Shown piece after piece: positions 56,401-64,000 of a DNA stretch of 64,000 nt. The DNA lies in contig NZ_PQSU01000002.1 in assembly GCF_002920615.1 (NCBI RefSeq), positions 1 to 64,000 on the forward strand, given 5' to 3'. The first letter of the stretch is position 1. Every line of letters begins with the position of its first letter. The stretch is from Streptomyces sp. Ru62. GTDB taxonomy: Bacteria; Actinomycetota; Actinomycetes; Streptomycetales; Streptomycetaceae. The notes under the pieces were generated by a model that worked only from the letters and a program-made list of their open reading frames with translations, was not told the DNA's origin and ran no database searches. The position numbers and the translations under genes are program-made.

Positions 56401-57215
56401 GAGCCACCCGCACCGGACGCGGCAGCCGGCCCCGCGCCGTGCCACCGCTCACCCGCACCCGCCGACGGCGACCGCCCCGCACCCGGGCCGGCGGAACCGG
56501 CCCCCACCGGAGCCGCGTCCGACGAAGACCCCCGCTCCCCGCCCACGGCGACCCGCACGCAGCCCTCGCCGTCGGCCACCGTCCGCACCCGCATCCCGGG
56601 TCCCCCGGACGGAGTAACCCGCAGGGCGGACTCGCCGATCCGCAGCAGAGCCCCGGCAGGGACCCGTACCGGGCGCTCCGTCACCCGTACGCCGTCGAGG
56701 GACGTGCCGTTCGTGGAGCCGAGGTCGGCGACCGAGACCCGGCCGTCCGCGCCGACGGTGACCACGCAGTGCAGACGGGAGACGTCGGGGTCGTCCAGCG
56801 GGACGTCGGCGTCGGCGGAGCGGCCGACCGTGATCCGGCCGCCGTGCAGCAGATGGACCCCGCCCGCGTCGGGGCCGGCGACCACGTGCAGCTGGGTCGG
56901 CGCGTCGTCCAGCTCGGGATGCGGCTCGGGTGCCGCCGGGGCGCCCAGGGACAGCACGGCGCCGTCGACCAGGGGAGGCTCGCCCAGCGTGCTGCGGCGC
57001 GGATCGAGCCGCTCGGTGCCCGCGTACAGCACCACGGACGCGCCGCCGGCCTCCCGCCCCGTGCCGCCCTCTCCGGTGACCGCCCCGGCCAGCGCCGACG
57101 CCACCGCGGCCAGCTCCGTGCCCGCGGGAGCCGTGACCAGCACGTCGCGGCTCGCGGCGCGGCCCCGCTGCGGGGACGGGCCGAGCGGGTCTACGACGGT
57201 CAGCCGGATCTGCAT
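53433..57215 (-). CDS. FHA domain FtsK/SpoIIIE-type ATPase-like protein
   Basis: 1260 residues from ATG (MQIRLTVVDPLG). Residues 1-95 form a small N-terminal domain. An FHA domain (about 108-195) has GRSADADVPL, SRLHCVV and DLGSTNG, with the phosphothreonine-binding Arg132, Ser146 and Asn169. A Gly/Ser/Pro-rich linker of about 250 residues follows. Two FtsK/SpoIIIE-like regions make up the second half. The clearest Walker A reads IEGPAGSGRTELL, with Arg near residue 950 in place of the invariant Lys. A Walker B-like VVVVDDLDAL lies about 140 residues on. EssC-type proteins of type VII secretion share this architecture, but no ESX partners are nearby. It is divergent from pkaA. Confidence 0.88.
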   Translation of the reverse strand: MQIRLTVVDPLGPSPQRGRAASRDVLVTAPAGTELAAVASALAGAVTGEGGTGREAGGASVVLYAGTERLDPRRSTLGEPPLVDGAVLSLGAPAAPEPHPELDDAPTQLHVVAGPDAGGVHLLHGGRITVGRSADADVPLDDPDVSRLHCVVTVGADGRVSVADLGSTNGTSLDGVRVTERPVRVPAGALLRIGESALRVTPSGGPGMRVRTVADGEGCVRVAVGGERGSSSDAAPVGAGSAGPGAGRSPSAGAGERWHGAGPAAASGAGGSGDGRSPAAGAGWAGGPETASGTGITRPAEGSGPGPGGGYGGAGAAAGGAGYSPDSGAPHVSGRAGEWGSSGGAQHAYDPHGSAGWDAGAQEHRRGPSPVVPGQAGAPSVESPAGGSAGAPGAASGADTHAGRFGVAGTGDEDARARGRKGTPLRGTDLPPGVRRRGLGAWARRLAGGRGEQPAGPEEYDGTAAPAGGAPAADVSQQPETWPDPAALLLTALGPGPRLWERGPEHPEALTVRLGTADRTTPDGSGLLPAVPVTAALREAGALGLAGPRPRLSGLARAVLAQLAALHSPDLLEIVLISADHSRPVADRTAEWAWLGWLPHVRPGHGQDCRLLLAYDREQAAARTEELLRRVEDHAATGRTTAHPTPGRDATPTAGATSTQGPAATSGAPSVPGPAGTDARHGPDASHGTYAGTYGTYGTYGGPGHAVRPTDPGAPAPAAAPSPTEPPARRPSWAREAPGAGGGFGGPFTVVVVDGDPGGAALRDALARLAVAGPRAGVHVVCLAETPAASPASPVTETYEAACAVTPTFRHCGAVALLGGDVAATLRLTRVAPGGPVGPGSPATVDAVSAAWAERFARALAPLRPDGPSGEHHARVATPLPRSARLLDELGLARATPASLMARWADAADDTRSLGGRARAVLGAGPRGPVTVDLVADGPHLLIEGPAGSGRTELLRAVVASLAAAERPDRLAMVLLDGRDGVGAGAGRGEGLRVCTDIPHVTTHLIANDPVRMREFAQSLAAELKRRAELLGRTDFAQWHAGQEVSGRLVAQRTPHPGAAPSSGDIETPPSSTLRLRPGAAARQRAAAVSPLPRLVVVVDDLDALVSPALGSPGRPAAGSVIRALEAVAREGERLGVQLVAAAGTGGRTAESEPARRAALRVTLDAPQPGPDQPAPGRGTLVYADGRATGFQGGRVTGRIPRTATQRPTVVPLDWERMGDPPARRPVRELGNGPTDLALLASAVERAAREVAAAEVPSLL

Positions 57216-57611
57216 CGGCGTCAGCGGTCCCTTCTGCGCGGATCTGCGCGGGCGCGGACTTCCCCCCACCCCCACACGAGCACGTCGGCCAGCAGCCACT
57301 GAAGGCATCCCAGGGAGCTGCTGCACGCATCCTCGCACCTGCCACCGACAACGCGCCCGTGACCCGGGCAGAAGTGATCTTGATTGGTCGGCTCTGCCCC
57401 CAAAAATGCCTGACCAATACGTCATCGGTGATCAGTTGAGATCGGTCACGTCCCTCCCCGGCAACCGGCGGACCGGGACGCGCGTCTTCCCGTCGAGCCC
57501 GCGAACGTGCTCCGGAACGCGTACGTGGTGCCGTGGAGCACGGCCTACAGTGGGTCGGAACACCGGAACGCAGGCAAGCGAAGCAACAGCAACCAGCAGG
57601 GAGCGCGAGAC
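57216..57611. other. divergent regulatory region between the FHA-FtsK gene and pkaA
   Basis: 396 bases with no gene. An inverted repeat, ATTGGTC at 57383-57389 and GACCAAT at 57412-57418, is separated by 22 bases in the least GC-rich part (57371-57440). GGGAG lies just before the pkaA GTG. TACAGT at 57545 may be a -10 for pkaA. Confidence 0.5.
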
Positions 57612-59333
57612 GTGCGGCCAGTCGGCAGCAAATACCTGCTTGAGGAACCGCTCGGACGCGGCGCCACAGGCACCGTCTGGCGTGCCCGCCAGCGCGAGAC
57701 CGCGGGCGCCGAGGCGGCCGTGCCCGGACAGCCCGGAGAGACGGTCGCGATCAAGGTCCTGAAGGAGGAGCTGGCGAGCGACCCGGACATCGTGATGCGC
57801 TTCCTGCGCGAGCGTTCCGTGCTGCTCCGGCTCACCCACCCGAACATCGTCCGGGTCCGCGACCTGGTCGTCGAGGGCGATCTGCTGGCGCTGGTCATGG
57901 ACCTCGTCGACGGCCCCGACCTGCACCGCTACCTGCGCGAGAACGGCCCCTTCACCCCGGTCGCCGCGGCACTGCTGACCGCCCAGATCGCCGACGCGCT
58001 CGCCGCGAGCCACGCCGACGGCGTCGTCCACCGCGACCTGAAGCCCGCCAACGTGCTGCTCATGCAGCACGGCGGCCAGATGCACCCGATGCTGACCGAC
58101 TTCGGCATCGCCCGCCTCGCCGACTCCCCGGGCCTGACCCGCACCCACGAGTTCGTCGGCACGCCCGCGTACGTGGCACCGGAGTCCGCCGAGGGCCGCC
58201 CGCAGACCTCCGCCGTCGACGTCTACGGCGCCGGCATCCTGCTGTACGAGCTGGTCACCGGGCGTCCGCCGTTCTCCGGCGGTTCCGCGCTTGAGGTCCT
58301 GCACCAGCACCTGAGCGCCGAGCCGCGCCGCCCCTCCACCGTCCCCGAGCCGCTGTGGACGGTCATAGAGCGCTGCCTGCGCAAGAACCCGGACGAGCGG
58401 CCGAGCGCCGAGAACCTCGCGCGCGGGCTGCGGGTCGTCGCCGAGGGCGTCGGGGTGCACGCGAACGCCGCGCAGATCGCCGCCGCCGAGGGTGTCGGCG
58501 CGCTGCTCGCCCCCGACCCGGCCCCGGCCGCCGTCCCGGGCGTGCCCGGTGCCGCCGACCCCACGCAGGTGCTGCCGACGAACGCGCCGCAGGGGGCGTA
58601 CGACCCGAACGCCGCGACCAGCGTGCTGCCGCACACCGGCGGCCCGGCCGGCGCCGCCGACCCCACCGCCGTACTGCCGAACACGGGCGCGGCGGACCCG
58701 ACGGCGGTCCTGCCGCCCGTCCCGCAGGGCCAGCAGGGGCAGTACGGCCAGCAGGGGCAGTACGGCCGGCAGGGCCAGCAGGGGCAGGGCGAGCAGCCGC
58801 ATCCCTGGCAGACCCAGCTGCGGGCCGCCCGCGACCGCAACGAGCAGACGCAGATCCAGTACCTGGATCCGGACGAGGACCCGCTGCGCCGCCGCCCCCA
58901 GCGGCAGGTGGCCCGGCCCCAGCAGCAGCCGCGCCCGGCCCCGCAGGGCCGCCCGCAGCAGCCGCAGCCGCGCGGGCGGCAGCAGGGCGCCGGGTACGGC
59001 TCCCCGCAGCAGCAGCCCCAGCAGTACGCCCCGCCGCAGCAGCCCCAGCGGTACGCGCCTCCCGCCCCGCCCGCGCCGCAACGGCCCGCGCGGGAGCCCA
59101 GGGAGCCGCGGCAGCGCAGCGCCAACCGGATGAAGATCCCCGGGCTGGGCTGTCTGAAGGGCTGCCTGTTCACGATCGTCATCCTGATCGTGGCCAGCTG
59201 GCTGATCTGGGAGCTGACCCCGCTGCAGGACTGGATCGGCACCGGCAAGGGCTACTGGGACCAGATGAGCGACTGGATCGGCAAGGTCGGCGGCTGGATC
59301 AAGGATCTGGGCGGTTCCGGCAGCGGAAACTGA
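57612..59333 (+). CDS. pkaA: serine/threonine protein kinase PkaA
   Basis: 573 residues from GTG (VRPVGSKYLLEEPLGRG). The kinase domain (about 5-275) has the Gly-rich loop GRGATGTVW, the Lys of VAIKVLKEE, the catalytic loop HRDLKPANVLL, the DFG loop TDFGIARLAD and the P+1 region GTPAYVAPE. The next 250 residues are low-complexity. They include four T-x-V-L-P motifs (Thr318, Thr336, Thr352, Thr364) and Gln/Gly-rich repeats (QQGQYGQQGQYG). One membrane helix (about 517-535, LFTIVILIVASWLIW) and a short outer tail end the protein. No PASTA domains. I recall S. coelicolor pkaA/pkaB as adjacent kinase genes in this position. Confidence 0.92.
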   Translation: MRPVGSKYLLEEPLGRGATGTVWRARQRETAGAEAAVPGQPGETVAIKVLKEELASDPDIVMRFLRERSVLLRLTHPNIVRVRDLVVEGDLLALVMDLVDGPDLHRYLRENGPFTPVAAALLTAQIADALAASHADGVVHRDLKPANVLLMQHGGQMHPMLTDFGIARLADSPGLTRTHEFVGTPAYVAPESAEGRPQTSAVDVYGAGILLYELVTGRPPFSGGSALEVLHQHLSAEPRRPSTVPEPLWTVIERCLRKNPDERPSAENLARGLRVVAEGVGVHANAAQIAAAEGVGALLAPDPAPAAVPGVPGAADPTQVLPTNAPQGAYDPNAATSVLPHTGGPAGAADPTAVLPNTGAADPTAVLPPVPQGQQGQYGQQGQYGRQGQQGQGEQPHPWQTQLRAARDRNEQTQIQYLDPDEDPLRRRPQRQVARPQQQPRPAPQGRPQQPQPRGRQQGAGYGSPQQQPQQYAPPQQPQRYAPPAPPAPQRPAREPREPRQRSANRMKIPGLGCLKGCLFTIVILIVASWLIWELTPLQDWIGTGKGYWDQMSDWIGKVGGWIKDLGGSGSGN

Positions 59334-59444
59334 TCGCTGGTTCGGAGATTTGTCGACATCTGCCGGGTGATTTCCGTCTCCGCGGTGAAGGTTGGCTCGT
59401 CGGACGCGTAGTTTTGGCGACAACACGCGTCTGTAGGAGCAGTC

Positions 59445-60671
59445 TTGGCACGGAAGATCGGCAGCCGGTACACCGCGAACCAGATCCTGGGGCGGGGGAG
59501 CGCCGGCACGGTGTGGCTGGGCGAGGGACCGGACGGCCCCGTCGCCATCAAGCTGCTGCGCGAGGACCTCGCCTCCGACCAGGAGCTCGTCGGACGCTTC
59601 GTGCAGGAGCGCACGGCGCTGCTCGGCCTGGAGCACCCGCACATCGTCACCGTGCGCGACCTGGTGGTCGACGGCAACGACCTGGCCCTGGTCATGGACC
59701 TCGTGCGCGGCACCGACCTGCGCACCCGGCTGGAGCGGGAGCGGCGGCTCGCCCCCGAGGCGGCCGTGGCGATCGTCGCCGACATCGCCGACGCGCTGGC
59801 GGCGGCCCACGCGGCCGGGGTCGTCCACCGGGACGTCAAGCCCGAGAACGTGCTGCTCGACATGCGGGGCCCCATCGGGCCGGGCGGCTCCCACCCCGCC
59901 CTGCTCACCGACTTCGGCGTCGCCAAGCTGATCGACTCGCCGCGGCGGACCCGCGCCACCAAGATCATCGGTACGCCGGACTACCTGGCCCCGGAGATCG
60001 TGGAGGGCCTGCCGCCCCGGGCGGCCGTGGACATCTACGCGCTCGCCACGGTCCTGTACGAGCTGCTGGCCGGCTTCACGCCCTTCGGCGGCGGCCACCC
60101 CGGCGCGGTCCTGCGGCGGCACGTCACCGAGACCGTCGTACCGCTGCCCGGCATTCCCGAGGAGCTGTGGCAGCTGCTGGTGCAGTGCCTGGCCAAGGCC
60201 CCGGCCTCCCGGCTGCGCGCCTCGGAGCTCGCGGCGCGGCTGCGCGAGCAGCTGCCCATGCTGGCCGGGATGCCGCCGCTGGACGTGGACGAGCCCGACC
60301 TCTCCGAGGAGGCCGCGGAGGAGTCCGCGCCGTCCGCTCCGCAGGGTGAGCCGGTACGGCGGCGAGGGGCGGTGTCCCTCGTCCCCGGGGCCAAGCCGGA
60401 CTCCAACCGCGACACGCACACCTCGATGCGGGTGCCGGGACCGGACGAGCTGGCGGGGGGCGCGCACGGGACCGCCCGCGCTCCTCGGGCCACTGGTGCG
60501 CCCCGGCCGGGCTCGGCCCGCCACAAGGCCGCTGTGCGGCGGCGCCGGGTGACCCTGGGGGTGGCCGGGGTGGTGGTGGCCGCCGTCGTGGCCGTCGGCG
60601 CCTGGTTCGCCTCCTCCGGCGGGGACGACGACGAGCCGGCCCCGGCCACCCACAGCACGTCGGCCCCCTGA
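59445..60671 (+). CDS. pkaB: serine/threonine protein kinase PkaB
   Basis: 408 residues from TTG, with TAGGAGC five to nine bases upstream. The kinase domain (about 5-265) has GRGSAGTVW, VAIKLLRED, HRDVKPENVLL, TDFGVAKLID and GTPDYLAPE. A juxtamembrane segment of about 95 residues follows and then one membrane helix (about 370-387, VTLGVAGVVVAAVVAVGAWF) and a short outer tail. It is a paralogue of PkaA, probably arisen by tandem duplication. A TAGTTT at 59410-59415, 18 bases from a GTGAAG, may provide a separate promoter. Confidence 0.91.
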   Translation: MARKIGSRYTANQILGRGSAGTVWLGEGPDGPVAIKLLREDLASDQELVGRFVQERTALLGLEHPHIVTVRDLVVDGNDLALVMDLVRGTDLRTRLERERRLAPEAAVAIVADIADALAAAHAAGVVHRDVKPENVLLDMRGPIGPGGSHPALLTDFGVAKLIDSPRRTRATKIIGTPDYLAPEIVEGLPPRAAVDIYALATVLYELLAGFTPFGGGHPGAVLRRHVTETVVPLPGIPEELWQLLVQCLAKAPASRLRASELAARLREQLPMLAGMPPLDVDEPDLSEEAAEESAPSAPQGEPVRRRGAVSLVPGAKPDSNRDTHTSMRVPGPDELAGGAHGTARAPRATGAPRPGSARHKAAVRRRRVTLGVAGVVVAAVVAVGAWFASSGGDDDEPAPATHSTSAP

Positions 60672-60742
60672 CCCGAGTCCTGCCCGCCCGCCCGGCCGAC
60701 TCGGCCGGCCGGGAGGCGGGCCAGGTCGCTTGCCACAGCCGT

Positions 60743-60748
60743 TACGCT
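60743..60748 (+). promoter_or_regulatory. -10 element for a probable leaderless prfB transcript
   Basis: TACGCT ends seven bases before the prfB GTG at 60756. No ribosome-binding sequence is present. Confidence 0.45.
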
Positions 60749-60755
60749 GGATGGC

Positions 60756-61862
60756 GTGGCAGTCGTCGATGTATCCGAAGAGCTGAAGTCCCTCTCCTCG
60801 ACCATGGAGTCGATCGAGGCCGTCCTGGACCTCGACAGGCTGAGGGCAGATATCGCCGTGCTTGAGGAGCAGGCGGCGGCCCCGTCCCTGTGGGACAACC
60901 CGGACGAGGCGCAGAAGATCACCAGCAAGCTCTCCCACCTCCAGGCCGAGGTCAGGAAGGCGGAGGCGCTGCGCGGCCGGATCGACGACCTCGCGGTCCT
61001 CTTCGAGATGGCCGAGGAGGAGGACGACCCGGACACCCGCGCCGAGGCCGAGTCGGAGCTGGCCGCGGTGAAGAAGGCGCTGGACGAGATGGAGGTCCGC
61101 ACCCTCCTGTCCGGCGAGTACGACGCCCGTGAGGCGCTCGTCAACATCCGCGCGGAGGCCGGTGGCGTCGACGCCGCCGACTTCGCCGAGAAGCTCCAGC
61201 GCATGTACCTGCGCTGGGCCGAGCAGCACGGCTACAAGACCGAGCTGATCGAGACGTCGTACGCGGAAGAGGCCGGCATCAAGTCGACCACCTTCGCCGT
61301 GCACTCGCCGTACGCCTACGGCACCCTCTCCGTCGAGCAGGGCACGCACCGCCTCGTGCGCATCTCGCCCTTCGACAACCAGGGGCGCCGGCAGACCTCC
61401 TTCGCCGGTGTCGAGGTGCTGCCCGTGGTCGAGCAGTCCGACCACGTCGAGATCGACGAGTCCGAGCTGCGCATCGACGTCTACCGGTCCTCCGGCCCCG
61501 GCGGCCAGGGCGTCAACACGACCGACTCCGCGGTCCGCATCACCCACCTGCCCACCGGCATCGTCGTCTCCTGCCAGAACGAGCGGTCGCAGATCCAGAA
61601 CAAGGCCACCGCGATGAACGTCCTCCAGGCCAAGCTGCTGGAGCGGCGCCGGCAGGAGGAGCAGGCCAAGATGGACGCCCTCAAGGGCGACGGCGGCAAC
61701 TCCTGGGGCAACCAGATGCGTTCGTACGTGCTGCACCCGTACCAGATGGTCAAGGACCTGCGCACCGAGTACGAGGTGGGCAACCCGGAGGCCGTGTTCA
61801 ACGGCGAGATCGACGGGTTCCTGGAGGCCGGGATTCGCTGGCGCAAGCAGCAGGAGAAGTAA
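60756..61862 (+). CDS. prfB: peptide chain release factor 2
   Basis: 368 residues. RF2 recognises UGA and UAA and triggers peptide release. The recognition motif appears as [14 protein letters not shown], with the SPF tripeptide, and the catalytic GGQ is at residues 249-251 ([14 protein letters not shown]). The gene is read in a single frame from GTG: there is no internal TGA near codon 26, so it lacks the autoregulatory +1 frameshift known from E. coli prfB. In this group of bacteria the gene is usually upstream of ftsE/ftsX, as here. A strong terminator follows. Confidence 0.97.
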   Translation: MAVVDVSEELKSLSSTMESIEAVLDLDRLRADIAVLEEQAAAPSLWDNPDEAQKITSKLSHLQAEVRKAEALRGRIDDLAVLFEMAEEEDDPDTRAEAESELAAVKKALDEMEVRTLLSGEYDAREALVNIRAEAGGVDAADFAEKLQRMYLRWAEQHGYKTELIETSYAEEAGIKSTTFAVHSPYAYGTLSVEQGTHRLVRISPFDNQGRRQTSFAGVEVLPVVEQSDHVEIDESELRIDVYRSSGPGGQGVNTTDSAVRITHLPTGIVVSCQNERSQIQNKATAMNVLQAKLLERRRQEEQAKMDALKGDGGNSWGNQMRSYVLHPYQMVKDLRTEYEVGNPEAVFNGEIDGFLEAGIRWRKQQEK

Positions 61863-63097
<1,235 letters not shown>

Positions 63098-63116
63098 TCA
63101 CGCAGGGCACACGTGC

Positions 63117-63146
63117 AAGGGCCCGGAGCCTCGGCTCCGGGCCCTT
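63117..63146. terminator. bidirectional terminator
   Basis: AAGGGCCCGGAGCC pairs perfectly with GGCTCCGGGCCCTT (14 base pairs), followed by T residues, between the convergent collagen-like and zinc-ribbon genes. Confidence 0.88.
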
Positions 63147-63159
63147 TGTGACGCTTCGG

Positions 63160-63360
63160 TCAGGCGGTCTGGTGCGCCAGCAGTGCCACCGCGGCGATCA
63201 GCACCGCCAGCAGCGCGATCAGCGCCATCGGGTTCACACCGCTCAGGCCTCCGAAGAAGCCCTCCTGCTGCAGTCGCTCGCGGTTGGCACGGCACACCGG
63301 GCACCGGCCCTCGCTCACGGGCGCCGCGCAGTTCGCGCACACCAACCGGTCGTACGTCAT
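63160..63360 (-). CDS. small zinc-ribbon membrane protein
   Basis: 66 residues from ATG, with a strong AAGGAGG upstream. The N-terminal 30 residues hold two Cys pairs (CANC and CPVC) arranged as a zinc ribbon. A C-terminal membrane helix (MALIALLAVLIAAVALLAH) follows. No catalytic residues are visible. It is conserved at this place beside ftsE in Streptomyces as far as I recall. A longer frame upstream exists but has no ribosome-binding sequence. Its role is unknown; a small membrane adaptor is possible. Confidence 0.82.
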   Translation of the reverse strand: MTYDRLVCANCAAPVSEGRCPVCRANRERLQQEGFFGGLSGVNPMALIALLAVLIAAVALLAHQTA

Positions 63361-63622
63361 GCGCTCGCCCTCCTTGCACCGGCCATCACATGCACAACGC
63401 TCACGGGGACGAGAACGTTCCCCCGCGTTCCCGTCGTCCTTCGTTTCCCTTCCACTGTGCCAGGTTCCCGCGACGCGTGCGCGGGGCCTCCGGGAAGGGG
63501 GCGCGGGAAGCGGCCGGTACAAAAACGTACAAGTCTTGCCCAACCTCAACCCGCGACTGCACTTGCACACCCGGTTCGCGTATGGTCACGCTCATCTACC
63601 CCCGGCGACCCGTGGTGCATCC

Positions 63623-64000
63623 GTGATCCGATTCGACAACGTCTCCAAGGTCTACCCCAAGCAGACCCGCCCCGCACTCAGGGATGTCTCCCTGGAGGTG
63701 GAGAAGGGCGAGTTCGTCTTCCTCGTGGGGTCCTCCGGCTCCGGAAAGTCCACCTTCCTGCGGCTCATCCTCCGCGAGGAGCGGTGCAGCCACGGTCAGG
63801 TGCACGTGCTGGGCAAGGACCTCGCACGGCTGTCCAACTGGAAGGTGCCGCAGATGCGCCGCCAGCTGGGCACCGTCTTCCAGGACTTCCGGCTGCTGCC
63901 GAACAAGACGGTCGCGGAGAACGTGGCCTTCGCCCAGGAGGTCATCGGCAAGTCCCGTGGCGAGATCCGCAAGTCCGTGCCGCAGGTGCTCGATCTCGTC
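63623..64000 (+). CDS. ftsE: cell division ABC ATPase FtsE (5' part)
   Basis: 126 codons are visible before the window ends. The start is GTG (VIRFDNVSKVYPKQTRPAL). Walker A is VGSSGSGKSTFL, and the Q-loop region is LGTVFQDFRLLPNKTVAENV. FtsE pairs with the membrane protein FtsX to control peptidoglycan hydrolases during division or growth; ftsX should follow outside the window. A TATGGT about 37 bases upstream could be the -10 box. Signature and Walker B motifs are beyond the edge. Confidence 0.95.
   Translation, partial: MIRFDNVSKVYPKQTRPALRDVSLEVEKGEFVFLVGSSGSGKSTFLRLILREERCSHGQVHVLGKDLARLSNWKVPQMRRQLGTVFQDFRLLPNKTVAENVAFAQEVIGKSRGEIRKSVPQVLDLV

Noticed and set aside
60756..61862. Programmed frameshift in prfB
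   Set aside because: The gene is open in a single frame and has no internal TGA near codon 26.

Overview
The window is high-GC actinobacterial chromosome, almost certainly Streptomyces. The evidence is strong G/C bias at third codon positions, GTG and TTG starts, the order mtrA-mtrB-lpqB-comF-hpf-secA, a 1648-residue NAD-glutamate dehydrogenase, two Ser/Thr kinases next to prfB, and ftsE at the right edge. From memory this is the core-chromosome neighbourhood found in S. coelicolor around secA, pkaA/pkaB and ftsE. I see no tRNA, rRNA, insertion sequence, prophage or CRISPR array.

Layout. (1) 78-5763, minus strand: a compact MoxR/DUF58/DUF4350/DUF4129 operon with a multi-spanning membrane protein at its head. 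(2) 5904-14878, plus strand: mtnA, then mtrA-mtrB-lpqB (envelope two-component system and its lipoprotein), comF, the long hibernation factor hpf and a NarL-type regulator. (3) 14883-22936: a YcaQ-type winged-helix protein, a GNAT enzyme, secA, an Rv3235-like protein, DUF6912, a HAD hydrolase, a tandem array of small inverted repeats and a PfpI-family protein. (4) 23536-28482: the large NAD-dependent glutamate dehydrogenase. (5) 28615-49378: a cell-surface glycopolymer locus. It holds three polytopic GT-C type proteins, two GT2 proteins, four GT2/TagF-like fusions and a TagGH-like ABC exporter with a divergent TetR regulator; an ohrR/ohr peroxide-defence pair sits inside it. (6) 49537-53175: a carbohydrate ABC importer without an ATPase of its own. 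(7) 53433-60671: a giant FHA-FtsK/SpoIIIE protein divergent from the kinases pkaA and pkaB. (8) 60756-64000: prfB, a collagen-like LAETG surface protein, a small zinc-ribbon membrane protein and the 5' part of ftsE.

How the genes fit together. Much of the window concerns the envelope: MtrAB-LpqB sensing, SecA export, wall-polymer synthesis and export, sugar uptake, kinase/FHA signalling, FtsE and a probable sortase substrate. The most unusual items are these. The surface protein has about 50 Gly-Thr-Thr triplets encoded partly by seven perfect 18-bp repeats. Two of the four TagF-like domains have lost the His of their HGTP motif. The FHA-FtsK protein has Arg in place of the Walker A Lys, and PkaA carries four T-x-V-L-P motifs that could be phosphothreonine docking sites for an FHA domain. 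Five imperfect 31-bp repeats with hairpin cores lie at 22175-22333. All functions are assigned by reading motifs; no database search was run.
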